From Palsa-504 sp963800415 (lineage in GTDB: Bacteria > Actinomycetota > Actinomycetes > Streptosporangiales > Streptosporangiaceae), in assembly GCA_963800415.1 (NCBI GenBank), contig CAWDBS010000063.1, forward strand, positions 4,539-68,538: DNA of 64,000 nucleotides, in the 5' to 3' direction. Below the pieces are notes generated by a model. That model ran no database searches, was not told where the DNA came from, and was given only the letters and a program-made list of their open reading frames with translations. Position 1 is the first letter of the stretch; every line of letters starts with the position of its first letter. Shown piece by piece: positions 52,901-61,609 of this stretch. The position numbers and the translations under genes were made by a program.

Positions 52901-53317
52901 TCAGTTATCGTGCGCTTTCCCGCTCGAAGGCTTTGCCGTCGGTGGCCGCATTAGCCGTTCCCCGTAGATCCAGTCAATTGCTTCTTGCTGGCCGGGTGGC
53001 TGGTAAGCCTGCGCCGCGTCCTTCGATCGTGACAGCGCCTGGCCCAGTTGCTCTTGAGTCAGCAGCTCATGCGTCTGCAGGTTCTTAAAAGCACCCGTGC
53101 TTCCGACGGTGATGCTCAGGGCGGCCACACTGATCGAGTCAGGGACATCTAGAATGACAATCCCGTCGTAACCGCCGAGCATCCAGTAGACGCACTCGAC
53201 AGACCCGCCCAGCGACTCAGCCAGCCGCCGCACCGTGGCGGTCCGGTCACCAGGGTTCTGGATCATCCGCGCCCATGCCTCGCTGGTGTAGGTGAACAAG
53301 ATCACGTACTTTGCCAT
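52901..53317 (-). CDS. GYD-domain protein
   Basis: A 138-residue small protein. ATG 53317 follows GGGGGAG. AKYVILFTYTSEAWARMIQN, GGSVECVYWMLGGYDGIVIL, DVPDSISVAALSITVGSTGA is the ferredoxin-like GYD fold, with the namesake Gly-Tyr-Asp near residue 57. A less conserved 45-residue tail follows (SKDAAQAYQPPGQQEAIDWI). GYD proteins are widespread and uncharacterised. The gene is intact inside a degraded region, so it may be selected. Confidence 0.85.
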   Translation of the reverse strand: MAKYVILFTYTSEAWARMIQNPGDRTATVRRLAESLGGSVECVYWMLGGYDGIVILDVPDSISVAALSITVGSTGAFKNLQTHELLTQEQLGQALSRSKDAAQAYQPPGQQEAIDWIYGERLMRPPTAKPSSGKAHDN

Positions 53318-53474
53318 GGCTGGCTCCCCCTGCAAACGTGTTCGCTATCTCAGCTACCAACATACTGCCCGCACCAGAGCGTGCCGCTACGTGCCCGAAC
53401 AGAGGAGTCACCGCGGGTAATCGCGGTCTCTCACGGGCAACGTGTCAGCACACCCGCAGGTCAGCCAATCCGCA

Positions 53475-54259
53475 AGGGGCAGCGGTTCCAGCAGCGGCCT
53501 GAAGTGCGTGATCTCGTTCGCCTTGCCGGCCTTGGCGACCTTGTCCTGGCCGATCACCAGCCCGGTCACATGGGTGACGGCGCCCAGCAGGTGCACCTTC
53601 TTCTTCCCGCCGGCCTTGGCGAGCTTGCGTTCCTTGCCGTCCACGCCCGCCGCTGGCCGGGCCGGGCGGTGAGCCGGGTCGCCGGTGACGGCGGGATCTA
53701 GCCACGGGTGGCCGGGAGCGGCCCGCACCCAGCCGTCCGCCCTGATCTGGCGCAGTGCCTCGCCGGTCGGCGGCCTGCGGCGTCGCTTCTCTGTCCCGCC
53801 TGCCGTCCTGCCCGCCGCGGCGCGCGCGGCGATCCGGCTCGGGAGCCGCGGGTCCAGCGCCGCAGCCGCCAGGCACGCCGACAGCCCGGTCTCCAGCTCA
53901 TCGGCATCCAGCAGGGCCGGCAGCCGTCCCAGCGTGGACGCGGACGGCGGCTCACGGGCGCCGGTCCGCGGGTTACGGCGGGTCCCGTGCGCGGCCAGCA
54001 CCTCCTGGTCCCAGCCCGCCGCTGCCCCGGCGATCGCCAGCGGGCCGGAGTGCCCGCACGCCACCCCCGCGACCAGCACCGACACCAGCGAGCCCAGCGA
54101 GTGCCGGATCCCGCGCGGCTTACGCGGATCGGTCAGCCGGACCGCCAGCACCTCCCGCAGCGCCGCCGCCTCCGGCGCCGCGCCCGCCGCCCCCAGATGA
54201 CAGCGGACAACCTCCGTCAACGATGATGCATACACGGGCACGGCCCTTCTGGGGATCAT
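53475..54259 (-). pseudogene. ISAs1-family transposase, N-terminal half
   Basis: From ATG 54259: RLTDPRKPRGIRHSLGSLVS, VLVAGVACGHSGPLAIAGAA, WDQEVLAAHGTRRNPRTG, PSASTLGRLPALLDADELE (ISAs1 N-terminal domain), AGVDGKERKLAKAGGKKKVH (first catalytic Asp), LLGAVTHVTGLVIGQDKVAK. It stops at EPLPL, where an abrupt junction leads to unrelated sequence. The final ~40 codons repeat the first ~40 of the C-terminal half at 50608-51345. Confidence 0.88.
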
Positions 54260-54507
54260 CCGGACTTCGACACCCAGATGATCAGCAGGGGTCGTGCCCC
54301 CAGATCAAGCACATCCGGCCTTACAAGATCCCGTGTCGCGGGCGATCCCTCCCCACCGCGACCGCTCACGCACCGTCACGGTCCCCGGCGCCGGGAACCC
54401 CGTCCCATACCGGCCCCGCGCCGCCGAACTAACAGGCCATCAGATCACGCACAGTCACACCGACTTTGACGAGTCCCTGCGCCGATGACCGGGAGCATAG
54501 TGAGACC

Positions 54508-56984
54508 CCAGGGCTCCTGACATAGCGCAAGAGTTCATGTAGTGCCTGGGTGTTCTTTGACTTCGTAGTGCAGGGTGAGGCTGGTGCCGGGGTAGGTGGC
54601 GCGGGCGGTGCTGAGCTGTTCGCAGAAGGCGGCCAGGGCGCGGGTGCGGCGGGGTGCGGACAGCGGGTCCAGGCGGATGTGCAGGACGCTGCCGCGGATG
54701 GTGATGTCGCCGCTTGCGTGCAGGGCTTCGCGGATCAGGGCGTAGGCTTCGTCGCCGGCCCGGGCGTAGCGGCCGTTCAGGGCGCGGGCCAGGATGGTCT
54801 CGGCGTTGCAGGCGGCCATCCGGATGGCGTGGGTGATCAGCTTGGTCTCGGTGTCGAGCTTGACCATGTCCGGGTTGTGCTCGGCGAGCGGGATTTTCGC
54901 GGGGACGGCCCTGGCGGCGGCCTGGGCGGCTTGCAGGTCGCGGCGGGCGGCGTCGACGGGGGCGTCGAGCCTGGCCAGGGCCTGGTTGGTGATCACGGCG
55001 GCGGTGCCGGGGGCGGGGTGGCGCAGCGCGGCGAGCCTGGCCTCGCGGGCTGCCTCGGCGGCGGCGAGGGCTTTCTTCGCGGTCTTGACGGCGGCGGCCG
55101 CGGTTTTCTTCGCCGGGTTCGGCACCATCCGCTCGGGGTCTTCGGGGGTGACGGCGTAGGTGTCCAGGGCGTCGAGGGCGAAGTGGGCGCGGCCGTAGCG
55201 GAAGTAGTTTTCCTCCCGCCATCGTGAGGTCATCCGGTAGATGACGCCGGCGGCGGGCAGCGCCGCGGCGGGGCGGGTGGTCAGGATGTGCACCTGGCGG
55301 GTGTCGCCGGGCTTGCGGCGGGTGACCTGCCGCAGCTCCAGCACGCGGCCCTTGTGCTCGCCCTCGCCGACCTTCACCTCGGTCATGGTGTCGGCCAGGT
55401 CGCAGGCGTGCTCGCGGCCGTCGTCGCCGGTCCACCCGGCGGCGCTGAACGCGTCCTCGGGCAGCGCGGGGATGTCCTTGCCGGCGTCGTTCTCGCGGTA
55501 GGTCAGCAGGTCGAACCCTGCGTCGGTGATGTCGGCGAACAGGGCCGGGGACCAGCCGCCGCGGTCGAAGCACAGCACCGGCTTGCGGCCTTCGCCGGCG
55601 ATCTGGCGCAGGTCCGGGAGCAGGTCGCGGATCTGGGCGGCCAGGGAGGACGACGGCTTCGCCATCACGACCAGCAGCGGGTCCCCGTCGCCGTCGGTGA
55701 CCCAGGTCTCCTCGGTCGCCGGCCCGGGGAACTTCAGCCTGGTCACGTGCATCTTCTGGATGTCCCGCTTGCCGAAGTACGCCCTGGTGTGCCCGTCGAT
55801 ATACATGAACCCGAGGGTGTCCGGGCTGGCCGCGGCGTGGTGGCGGGCCAGCGCCAGCTGCAGGTCCGCGGCCTTGCCGGCGGCGGCGAGCTCGGCGAGC
55901 TTGCGGCGGATCGTCTTGACTTCCGGGGCCCGGTCCAGGCCCAGCACCCGGCCCAGCGCGGCCGGCGGGATCCGGGTGGCGCCCTCGGCGCGGGCCTCGC
56001 GCAGCAGCGCCATGAACACCAGCACGACCAGCATCACCTCCAGGCCGTAGAACCCGTCCCGCAGCCGCCCGTACACCTGCCGCGCGCAGGCCAGCAGCCC
56101 CGTGCCCGCCAGCGGCGGCAGCGCGAGCAGCAGCCCGGCCAGCGGGTACCGCGCGCCCGGCGTGAACGCCGGCACCGCGCCCTCGCCCAGCAGCCCGAAC
56201 CGGGCCAGCGCCCGCTCGGCGTCCCGGGGCACCGGGTCCGGCAGCACCAGCAGCACCTCCGGCTCCGCGAAGCCCGCGCCCGCGTCCGTGCCAGCGAGCT
56301 CGGTGTCCGCGCTGTCCGTGTCCGCGCTGCCTGAGGTGTCTGCGAGGTCCTGGCCTGCGGGGACGCCGTCCGCGGCCGGGCGGGCCGGGCGCAGCACGCT
56401 GCGGACCGAGGATTCCGACACCCCCGCCGCGGCGGCGATCGCGGCCTTCCCGGCGCCCTGCCGGTCCAGCTCCCGGATCCGCCCGATCACCTGCGGGGTC
56501 AGCTTCGAGGCCCGCTGCGGTCCCTTGACGGCCGGGACCAGGCCCGCGACCCCGCCGCCGGCCAGCGCCCTCGCCCACCGCCACACGCTCACCGGGATCA
56601 CCCCGAACGCCTGCGCCACCTGCACCTGCGTCGCAGCGCTCAGCTGTACCAGCTGGACCGCGGCCAGCCGCCGCGCTGCCTCATCTCCCGCGTCCCACGC
56701 GAACGTGGCCAGCCCGTGCACCCACACCACCCCGCCGCCGTCCGGGCCGGCGACCACGCCCACTCCCGGCGCGATCTCCGCCGCGTCCCGCGGAAGAAGC
56801 GGCAACGGCACCTGGGTCAGCATCCGGGCCATCATCCCGCCTCACTCGGCGACAGTAAACCTTTCATCTATTATTGCGGAAATGTGGCGCTAAAGCAAGC
56901 CGCGGCACACAAGAAAAGGGGCAAAAGACCAGATCAGCAGGCCCACGACACCCCGTAACCAAGCCGCTATGTCAGGAGCCCTGG
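54508..56984 (-). mobile_element. Complete 2.5 kb insertion sequence, long-transposase type
   Basis: The ends CCAGGGCTCCTGACATAGCG (54508-54527) and its exact complement (56965-56984) form a perfect 20-bp terminal inverted repeat. One large transposase gene fills it. ACC flanks both sides (54505-54507 and 56985-56987), a possible short target duplication. About 130 bases between the transposase start and the right end are less GC-rich and probably hold its promoter. Confidence 0.88.
54535..56835 (-). CDS. Large DDE transposase, IS family not assigned
   Basis: A 766-residue protein. The N-terminal ~170 residues have two helix-turn-helix blocks (TQVQVAQAFGVIPVSVWRWA; KAAIAAAAGVSESSVRSVLR), then an Asp/Ala/Thr-rich linker, then a DDE core. 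GFMYIDGHTRAYFGKRDIQK carries the first Asp, LCFDRGGWSPALFADITDAG the second, and the RWREENYFRYGRAHFALDAL region the Glu. A lysine/alanine-rich coiled coil (about 590-640) is unusual. The protein recalls the large putative transposases common in Frankia- and Streptomyces-type genomes. The frame is intact. Confidence 0.87.
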   Translation of the reverse strand: MMARMLTQVPLPLLPRDAAEIAPGVGVVAGPDGGGVVWVHGLATFAWDAGDEAARRLAAVQLVQLSAATQVQVAQAFGVIPVSVWRWARALAGGGVAGLVPAVKGPQRASKLTPQVIGRIRELDRQGAGKAAIAAAAGVSESSVRSVLRPARPAADGVPAGQDLADTSGSADTDSADTELAGTDAGAGFAEPEVLLVLPDPVPRDAERALARFGLLGEGAVPAFTPGARYPLAGLLLALPPLAGTGLLACARQVYGRLRDGFYGLEVMLVVLVFMALLREARAEGATRIPPAALGRVLGLDRAPEVKTIRRKLAELAAAGKAADLQLALARHHAAASPDTLGFMYIDGHTRAYFGKRDIQKMHVTRLKFPGPATEETWVTDGDGDPLLVVMAKPSSSLAAQIRDLLPDLRQIAGEGRKPVLCFDRGGWSPALFADITDAGFDLLTYRENDAGKDIPALPEDAFSAAGWTGDDGREHACDLADTMTEVKVGEGEHKGRVLELRQVTRRKPGDTRQVHILTTRPAAALPAAGVIYRMTSRWREENYFRYGRAHFALDALDTYAVTPEDPERMVPNPAKKTAAAAVKTAKKALAAAEAAREARLAALRHPAPGTAAVITNQALARLDAPVDAARRDLQAAQAAARAVPAKIPLAEHNPDMVKLDTETKLITHAIRMAACNAETILARALNGRYARAGDEAYALIREALHASGDITIRGSVLHIRLDPLSAPRRTRALAAFCEQLSTARATYPGTSLTLHYEVKEHPGTT

Positions 56985-57318
56985 ACCCACGATGCCGAAT
57001 ATCAGGGATGCAATGCCGTTTCCATCTGGTGTTGCTTGCGGCTGTTGAGGCCTTGGCTCGGCCAACCTGATGTCACTCGTCGGAATCACCTCCCCTCTCC
57101 ATATTTTCTAGACTGGTCCCTTCGGCTCATTTGGGTAGGGCCGATTGTCTGATTGACTCAGGACATTAGTCACCCTACCTCTGCGGATGATAACCAGTTC
57201 CCGACTTATACTTCAACGTCGTCAGGAATTTCTCCACATGCTCTCCACACGGCTTCTGTGCAACCTCCACGAGCCGAAGATATCCTTGGGTAAATAGAGA
57301 GGAAAGAAGGCGAGTACA
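56985..57318. other. Intergenic, lower-GC region upstream of the secreted protein
   Basis: No gene seen. The final 60 bases (AT-rich, ending GAAAGAAGGCGAG) contain the ribosome binding site and presumably the promoter of the secreted protein. Confidence 0.5.
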
Positions 57319-57807
57319 GTGAAGAGGATAATGTACTCGGCAGCGGCACTGCTATCGGCCGGAGCCGTGGTTATCCCCACGACCGCTGCGTCTGCGGCTC
57401 CCACGCCCCAGCCGCCGCCCAGGATCCCGACGATCCATGTGACCGAGTTTGGCAACCGGGCTGTTGAGGTCCGCGGGTTCATGATCTCGGTTGGCCAGGT
57501 CACCCGGTTCATCCCGGCAGCCGACTTCGCCCAGCACTACGTGCGTGGTGGGATCAAGCTGGAGTACGCCCCGAATGGGCGTGCGACCGGACTCTACCTC
57601 GTGACTACCACGAATGGCTCCTACCTGGCCCGTGGAGCCCGCGCCGGGACCATCCTGAGTGAGGCCAGGGTCCATGGCGGAGTCTGGCTGTTCACGACCA
57701 TCCAGCGAGGTCACCATACCATCCGGATGTACCTGAGGGATGACCGTGGCCGTCTGGACTTGGCGCAGTTCGGGCCGACTACGTGGCACCTGGTGCCTAG
57801 CCGGTGA
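57319..57807 (+). CDS. Secreted protein, unknown function
   Basis: A 162-residue protein. GTG 57319 follows AAGGCGAG. It has a Sec signal peptide: basic MKRIM, hydrophobic YSAAALLSAGAVVIPTTAAS, and a likely cut after ASA before APTPQPPPR. The mature ~135 residues are a beta-rich domain with no Cys (HVTEFGNRAVEVRGFMISVG; AADFAQHYVRGGIKLEYAPN; GRATGLYLVTTTNGSYLARG). No known domain recognised. Codon use is less GC-biased than in the neighbours, suggesting transfer. Confidence 0.8.
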   Translation: MKRIMYSAAALLSAGAVVIPTTAASAAPTPQPPPRIPTIHVTEFGNRAVEVRGFMISVGQVTRFIPAADFAQHYVRGGIKLEYAPNGRATGLYLVTTTNGSYLARGARAGTILSEARVHGGVWLFTTIQRGHHTIRMYLRDDRGRLDLAQFGPTTWHLVPSR

Positions 57808-57854
57808 CCACAATGCAGGGCCAGAAGTCCTGGGGAACTGGGATCTCCGGCCCT

Positions 57855-57930
57855 GTTTCTGTGTACGGCATGGACGCCGTCCTAGTCACCGAGTTTCTGT
57901 GTACGGCATGGACGCCGTCCTAGTCACCGA
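57855..57930 (+). repeat. 38-bp perfect tandem duplication
   Basis: Two identical copies of a unit beginning GTTTCTGTGTACGGCATGGA (57855-57892, 57893-57930). Perfect identity implies a recent event. Each copy contains ATGGACGCCGTCCTAGTCAC, the apparent start of a small open frame that continues only after the second copy. Confidence 0.88.
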
Positions 57931-58041
57931 ACTCCCCATCAGCACCCCGCAAGAAGCCCTCGACATCGCCTGCAGCGGCCACTCCTGATCGGCGGAAAAG
58001 GTGACGCGCTCGCCGGACAGGATGGCCGCGGCCGCAGACGA

Positions 58042-58103
58042 CGTGCCCGTTGCGTGCCCGATTGGTCGGTCAACATCGGGAACTCACGGTCACTCCCGGA
58101 CAG
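58042..58103 (+). repeat. 62-bp dispersed direct repeat, copy 2
   Basis: Matches 14621-14682 with about five differences and the same strand. Starts CGTGCCCGTTGCGTGCCCGA, ends CTCACGGTCACTCCCGGACA + G. Confidence 0.72.
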
Positions 58104-58545
58104 CCCGATACGCCTACTCACCTGCGGACATGCAGGCTGACCCGCTGCGCGAACCGACCTTCTAAGCAGCGGCTCGCACGGTGCCTGGCCGACAAGGTGC
58201 GCACAAGATCGCCGGGCCATTAGCGGGCCATTAGCCACGGTGAGCAGGGGGTCAGTCACGGCCATTGAGGAGCATCGGAGTTGCCAGCTCAGCGGCCCTG
58301 ACGTCTGTGCGCCATACACCTTCCAAGCTGGTGATCCGGACATCCAGCGCTCGTAGGTGCGGGAGCCTCATCCGCTCCCGATTGCGTAGCCCTCCAGGGC
58401 AGGCCGGTCAAGGGTACTCCCTGCGGTCGCGTCGCCAAGGCGATGGCGCAAGCGCCACCCTGGACAGTCCCGCCCCTCCAGGCGGCTTCCGGCAGCTATC
58501 GGATGAGGCACCTCTACGCCTCAGCTAGCAGCCAGGAGACCGGAC

Positions 58546-58784
58546 ATGACACAGACCCGATTCACCTGCACCCTCACCCAAGCAGACGAACCCGCATGCC
58601 AGTCCTACGCACGCGTCACGATCATGGACGCCAAGGGAGACAGCGCCCGCGCCTGTCCTCGCCACGCCGTCGCCGCGCTCGACGGTATCGCCAGCGCTCA
58701 CGTCGACTGGGCCGACTCCAAGGCCTCAACGAGTGGGAACGCACGGCCCTTGAGCTGGCCGAAGAACGAAGCCAACTCGGATAG
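58546..58784 (+). pseudogene. Small accessory protein gene, copy 2, one-base frameshift
   Basis: ATG 58546 begins TQTRFTCTLTQADEPACQSY, ARVTIMDAKGDSARACPRHA, VAALDGIASAHVDWADSK. The frame then changes. The remnant at 52664 reads straight through SKGLNEWERKALELSEERNR, while here AAGGCCTC has one G fewer than AAGGGCCTC, and the correct ending LNEWERTALELAEERSQLG is in another frame (stop 58784). Intact, it would be about 79 residues with two Cys-containing words (FTCTL, ACQSY, ACPRH), perhaps a small zinc-binding protein of a mobile element. Confidence 0.75.
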
Positions 58785-59057
58785 CCCGGAACCAGGAACC
58801 ATCGCAGCAACCGGTAAGGAGATGCGCCGCGATGACGTATCTGGCCTTTCATCCTTGGGCGAGGGCGGCACGCACCGCCGCCACCGGAAGGCGCACGGCC
58901 TGTCCCCGAATTTCTACTGGCCGTCTGTACGCGGCCCGTACGCCAGCGTCCGCCTGCCGGGCGGGTTCCGCATCGGCCATCTCCTCGCCCGGCAGCGCGA
59001 CCAGTGAGCCGACCTGCCGGAGCCTATCTGCCCGCCGTCTCGACGGAGATGCCAGGA

Positions 59058-59486
59058 TCAGGTGCCTACCTCCGGCAGAACACCGAGCTGCCCGGCGACA
59101 GCCATGTTGTCCCAGTACTGGTGGTGCACGGTTATCTTCCCGTCGCGGACTTGCACCAGCTCCATGCCTTTGAGTTCGATCCGCTTGCCGGTCGGGGGCA
59201 GCTCAGTGCCGTCCGGCATGACGAGCGGACCCGTGTGCGTACCGGCAACGGTCCACTCGTTCGCAATGGTGTCGCCCTGTTCGACGGACACATCTAGGGT
59301 GAGGGTGCGGTCCGGGAAGGCGGCTTTGTCGCGGCTCAAGGCTTCGTGGATGGCGGCACGGCCCTGGGCGGTGCCGAAAGGCGTCACCAGCGTCGCATCC
59401 TCGGTGTAGAGATTGACGAGGCCCTCCACGTCTCCAGCGTTGTATAGCTGAGCGCCCTGTTCGGCCTGATCTTTGATGCTGCTCAT
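59058..59486 (-). CDS. SnoaL-like/NTF2-fold protein
   Basis: A 142-residue protein, ATG 59486 behind GGAGGG. Sequence such as AQLYNAGDVEGLVNLYTEDA, TLVTPFGTAQGRAAIHEALS, VEQGDTIANEWTVAGTHTGP, KRIELKGMELVQVRDGKITV is typical of SnoaL/NTF2-like ester-cyclase relatives of the nuclear-transport-factor fold. The family covers polyketide cyclases and many uncharacterised hydrolase-like proteins. It stands upstream of the DUF3303 gene's convergent side without operon contact, and the substrate is unknown. Confidence 0.88.
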   Translation of the reverse strand: MSSIKDQAEQGAQLYNAGDVEGLVNLYTEDATLVTPFGTAQGRAAIHEALSRDKAAFPDRTLTLDVSVEQGDTIANEWTVAGTHTGPLVMPDGTELPPTGKRIELKGMELVQVRDGKITVHHQYWDNMAVAGQLGVLPEVGT

Positions 59487-59643
59487 GGTCAATTCCCTCC
59501 GTCTTTTTGGCGGGCCAACCACCCAGCCAGCCAGGCGATCGCCCGCCCTGGTCCGTCCATCCTGCGGGTGTGTCCGTCCGCTTGAAGAAGGCGACACCCG
59601 CTGCCTTCGAAGCCTCCTTGCAGTCCCGTCCTCACGTTGGCGA

Positions 59644-59931
59644 TCACCCATACACCCGCTGGATCACCGGGAACGCCTCCTCGATCGTGGTGATGGGGAA
59701 CACCTCCATCTCAATCCACGGCGAGTATCGGAGGGTGAGCTCATAGGACCGCTCCGTGTCCTCCTGCGACACGTCCTCAATCATGAACCCGCCCATGCCG
59801 TCGAGGCGTTCGTAATGGGCGAGCACGCCAGGAGCCGTCCCGAGTTCAGCGAACTTCTTTATCAGATGCCGCAGGTCCTCTTCACCGAGGTTCTGACAGT
59901 AGCGGTACGCAGTCATGTACAGACGCTTCAT
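59644..59931 (-). CDS. DUF3303-like protein
   Basis: A 95-residue protein. ATG 59931 follows AAGGAGG, which rules out the longer frame. RLYMTAYRYCQNLGEEDLRH, LIKKFAELGTAPGVLAHYER, LDGMGGFMIEDVSQEDTERS, WIEMEVFPITTIEEAFPVIQ forms a ferredoxin-like beta-alpha-beta fold as in DUF3303. Function unknown. Confidence 0.82.
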   Translation of the reverse strand: MKRLYMTAYRYCQNLGEEDLRHLIKKFAELGTAPGVLAHYERLDGMGGFMIEDVSQEDTERSYELTLRYSPWIEMEVFPITTIEEAFPVIQRVYG

Positions 59932-60343
59932 GACACGCCTCCTTTCCTCCTGTGCCCGCCCCTCCCGGCGCGGGCCGTGTCTGTCCTCCGTTATCCGGGA
60001 AGCGCTCGTCACTGATAACGGATCCTGCTTTTAGCGCACCGCCGCCTGCAGCGCTGAGATAGGGGCCAAGGTCGATCGCCGGTGGCCCCTTAGTCACGTC
60101 GGTAATCGCTGAGGAAGAGGCGAAGGCCTGCCATCAGTGGGCCGATGGCCACCTCTTTAAATCTCCACACCGTCTCCGCAGGCTCTGCAGCCGTTCACCA
60201 CAGACCGTACCTCGTCTAAAGACCTGCCGACAGATATGGAATATCGACCCAGCATACGGACACGGCGACCCGCACCCATCACCGTCTAGATACTCGTGGT
60301 CTTCGGCGGTCGTGGCCGCGACAGTGGGGGGGATTCGTGGTGG
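59932..60343. other. Intergenic region, no gene recognised
   Basis: Spans the DUF3303 promoter region and the space before the convergent end of the membrane protein gene. Nothing further supported. Confidence 0.5.
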
Positions 60344-60805
60344 TCACAGGGCTGCTCCTGAACGGGCACTCGGCAGGCTGACCTCGACGTCCTGCCATCT
60401 CCATGCATACCAGACGATGAACAAGGTGCACGCAATCTCGATGATGCTGAAGAACGTGTAGTACATTGCTGGCCCCGATCCGACAAACAGCGTCACGAAT
60501 TGAACGACAGTCATTATCGCACCGGCGGCGATGTTGGCCCAGCGATTTACCCTGTATTTCAGCAGCCTGGAGAGGAGAACCATGGAGATCGGTATTTCTA
60601 CCAGTATTGCAGTCCCCAGTAGGAATCCTGGGCTGATGTCGCCGATCCCATTTACGTGTCCAGCGATATACTGCTTCAGTTGCTCGGGGTCGATCAGGGA
60701 CACGACGTCGCAGTACAGATAGTTCAACGTTACGAAGATCCACAAGGCTGACAGCGTTCTCTTCACATTCTCCATGCGGATGATCTGTTGTTCCCTCGAG
60801 TCCAT
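60344..60805 (-). CDS. Small integral membrane protein (DUF6326-like)
   Basis: A 153-residue protein with four hydrophobic segments (RTLSALWIFVTLNYLYCDVV; PGFLLGTAILVEIPISMVLL; ANIAAGAIMTVVQFVTLFVG; MYYTFFSIIEIACTLFIVWY). GGAGGAAGAC precedes ATG 60805. The first segment with NYLYCD and the arrangement match small four-helix DUF proteins in bacteria. Codon use is less GC-rich than in the neighbours. Function unknown. Confidence 0.8.
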   Translation of the reverse strand: MDSREQQIIRMENVKRTLSALWIFVTLNYLYCDVVSLIDPEQLKQYIAGHVNGIGDISPGFLLGTAILVEIPISMVLLSRLLKYRVNRWANIAAGAIMTVVQFVTLFVGSGPAMYYTFFSIIEIACTLFIVWYAWRWQDVEVSLPSARSGAAL

Positions 60806-61465
60806 GTCTTCCTCCAGGGTTCGTGCTTGGCACTAGATCCAGCGGATGACCATGGTGCAGCAGCCGGAAGAGTCAAACGGCCCGGCAGGCGCGGGACCTT
60901 CGCCTGGCAACTGCCGTCGTTACTCACTCAGTTACTCGTTCCCAGTTCGCGCAAACCTGGCCGCAGCGAAGGCACCTGTCACCGGTCACCAGGGGTGCGC
61001 CACGGCCGCTGCGCGGTAGGCTTCGCGAGCCTTGACATGTCGGCCGCGGCCAAAAACTGGCAGCTACGAGGAGGACGGGGGAGGAGCAGGGCACGAAGCG
61101 CCGTCGCCCATCGCAGAGCAGGCCGAGAACCTCTGACAACCGTCTCACAGACTGGCGGGACGGCGCCGGACTCAGGCGCCCGTACCGGACACCTGGTGGA
61201 CCCTGAACTGCGGCTACGAAGACCGGTGCACCGGCCGGACGCACGGCACTGATCTACGGATCAAAAGGCCCCCTCTCGCCGTCATTCATGCTGCCGCGCC
61301 GCTTCCGGTCCTCGGTCGCTGCCGCTCCCTGCGGTCCGGGTCGGCTTGCCGCCCGGATTAGTGGTGATGCTCGCCGTCCTCCCCGCCGTGACATGATCTC
61401 GGCCGCGGGATAGAAGCCACAAGGACGACGGGAAGGCCCATGAACCGCAGATCAAGCGGCTGTTC
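60806..61465. other. Intergenic region before third tRNA fragment
   Basis: About 0.66 kb without a supported gene. Open frames on both strands are mutually antisense and low-complexity. The last 20 bases lead into doublet motif D. Confidence 0.45.
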
Positions 61466-61484
61466 TGTAAACCGATTTGTAAAC
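61466..61484 (+). repeat. 19-bp doublet motif, copy D (TGTAAAC-CGATT-TGTAAAC)
   Basis: Two perfect TGTAAAC arms, 125 bases before tRNA fragment copy 3. Followed by CGGACGCGGCGAGACTGCCC and GAGACGGGGGAGACGGAG, similar to the sequence after copy B. In copies B and D both arms are identical, though the arm sequence differs between sites (TGTGCAC versus TGTAAAC). Confidence 0.5.
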
Positions 61485-61609
61485 CGGACGCGGCGAGACT
61501 GCCCGAGACGGGGGAGACGGAGCCGACGGAGCGAGATGGGATCTGCCCTGTCCGCCGAGGTCACCACACCCGCGAGACTGCCCGAGACGCCAGAGACACA
61601 TGTCGTACG

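Larger units (their letters stand above)
57808..58545. other. Intergenic region with two repeats and gene fragments
   Basis: Holds the 38-bp tandem duplication (57855-57930), copy 2 of the 62-bp dispersed repeat (58042-58103), and a short open end AVLVTELPISTPQEALDIAC that looks like the tail or head of a lost gene. No complete gene supported. Confidence 0.45.

Noticed and set aside
54455..56584. A 709-residue minus-strand frame overlapping the large transposase
   Set aside because: Composition is Arg/Gly/Pro shadow of the transposase in another frame; the 766-residue frame has the DDE and HTH motifs.
58832..59173. Small gene starting at ATG 58832 with AAGGAG upstream
   Set aside because: The binding site spacing is long and the product is Arg/Ser/Ala-rich with no recognisable fold; it also overlaps the end of the SnoaL gene in antisense.
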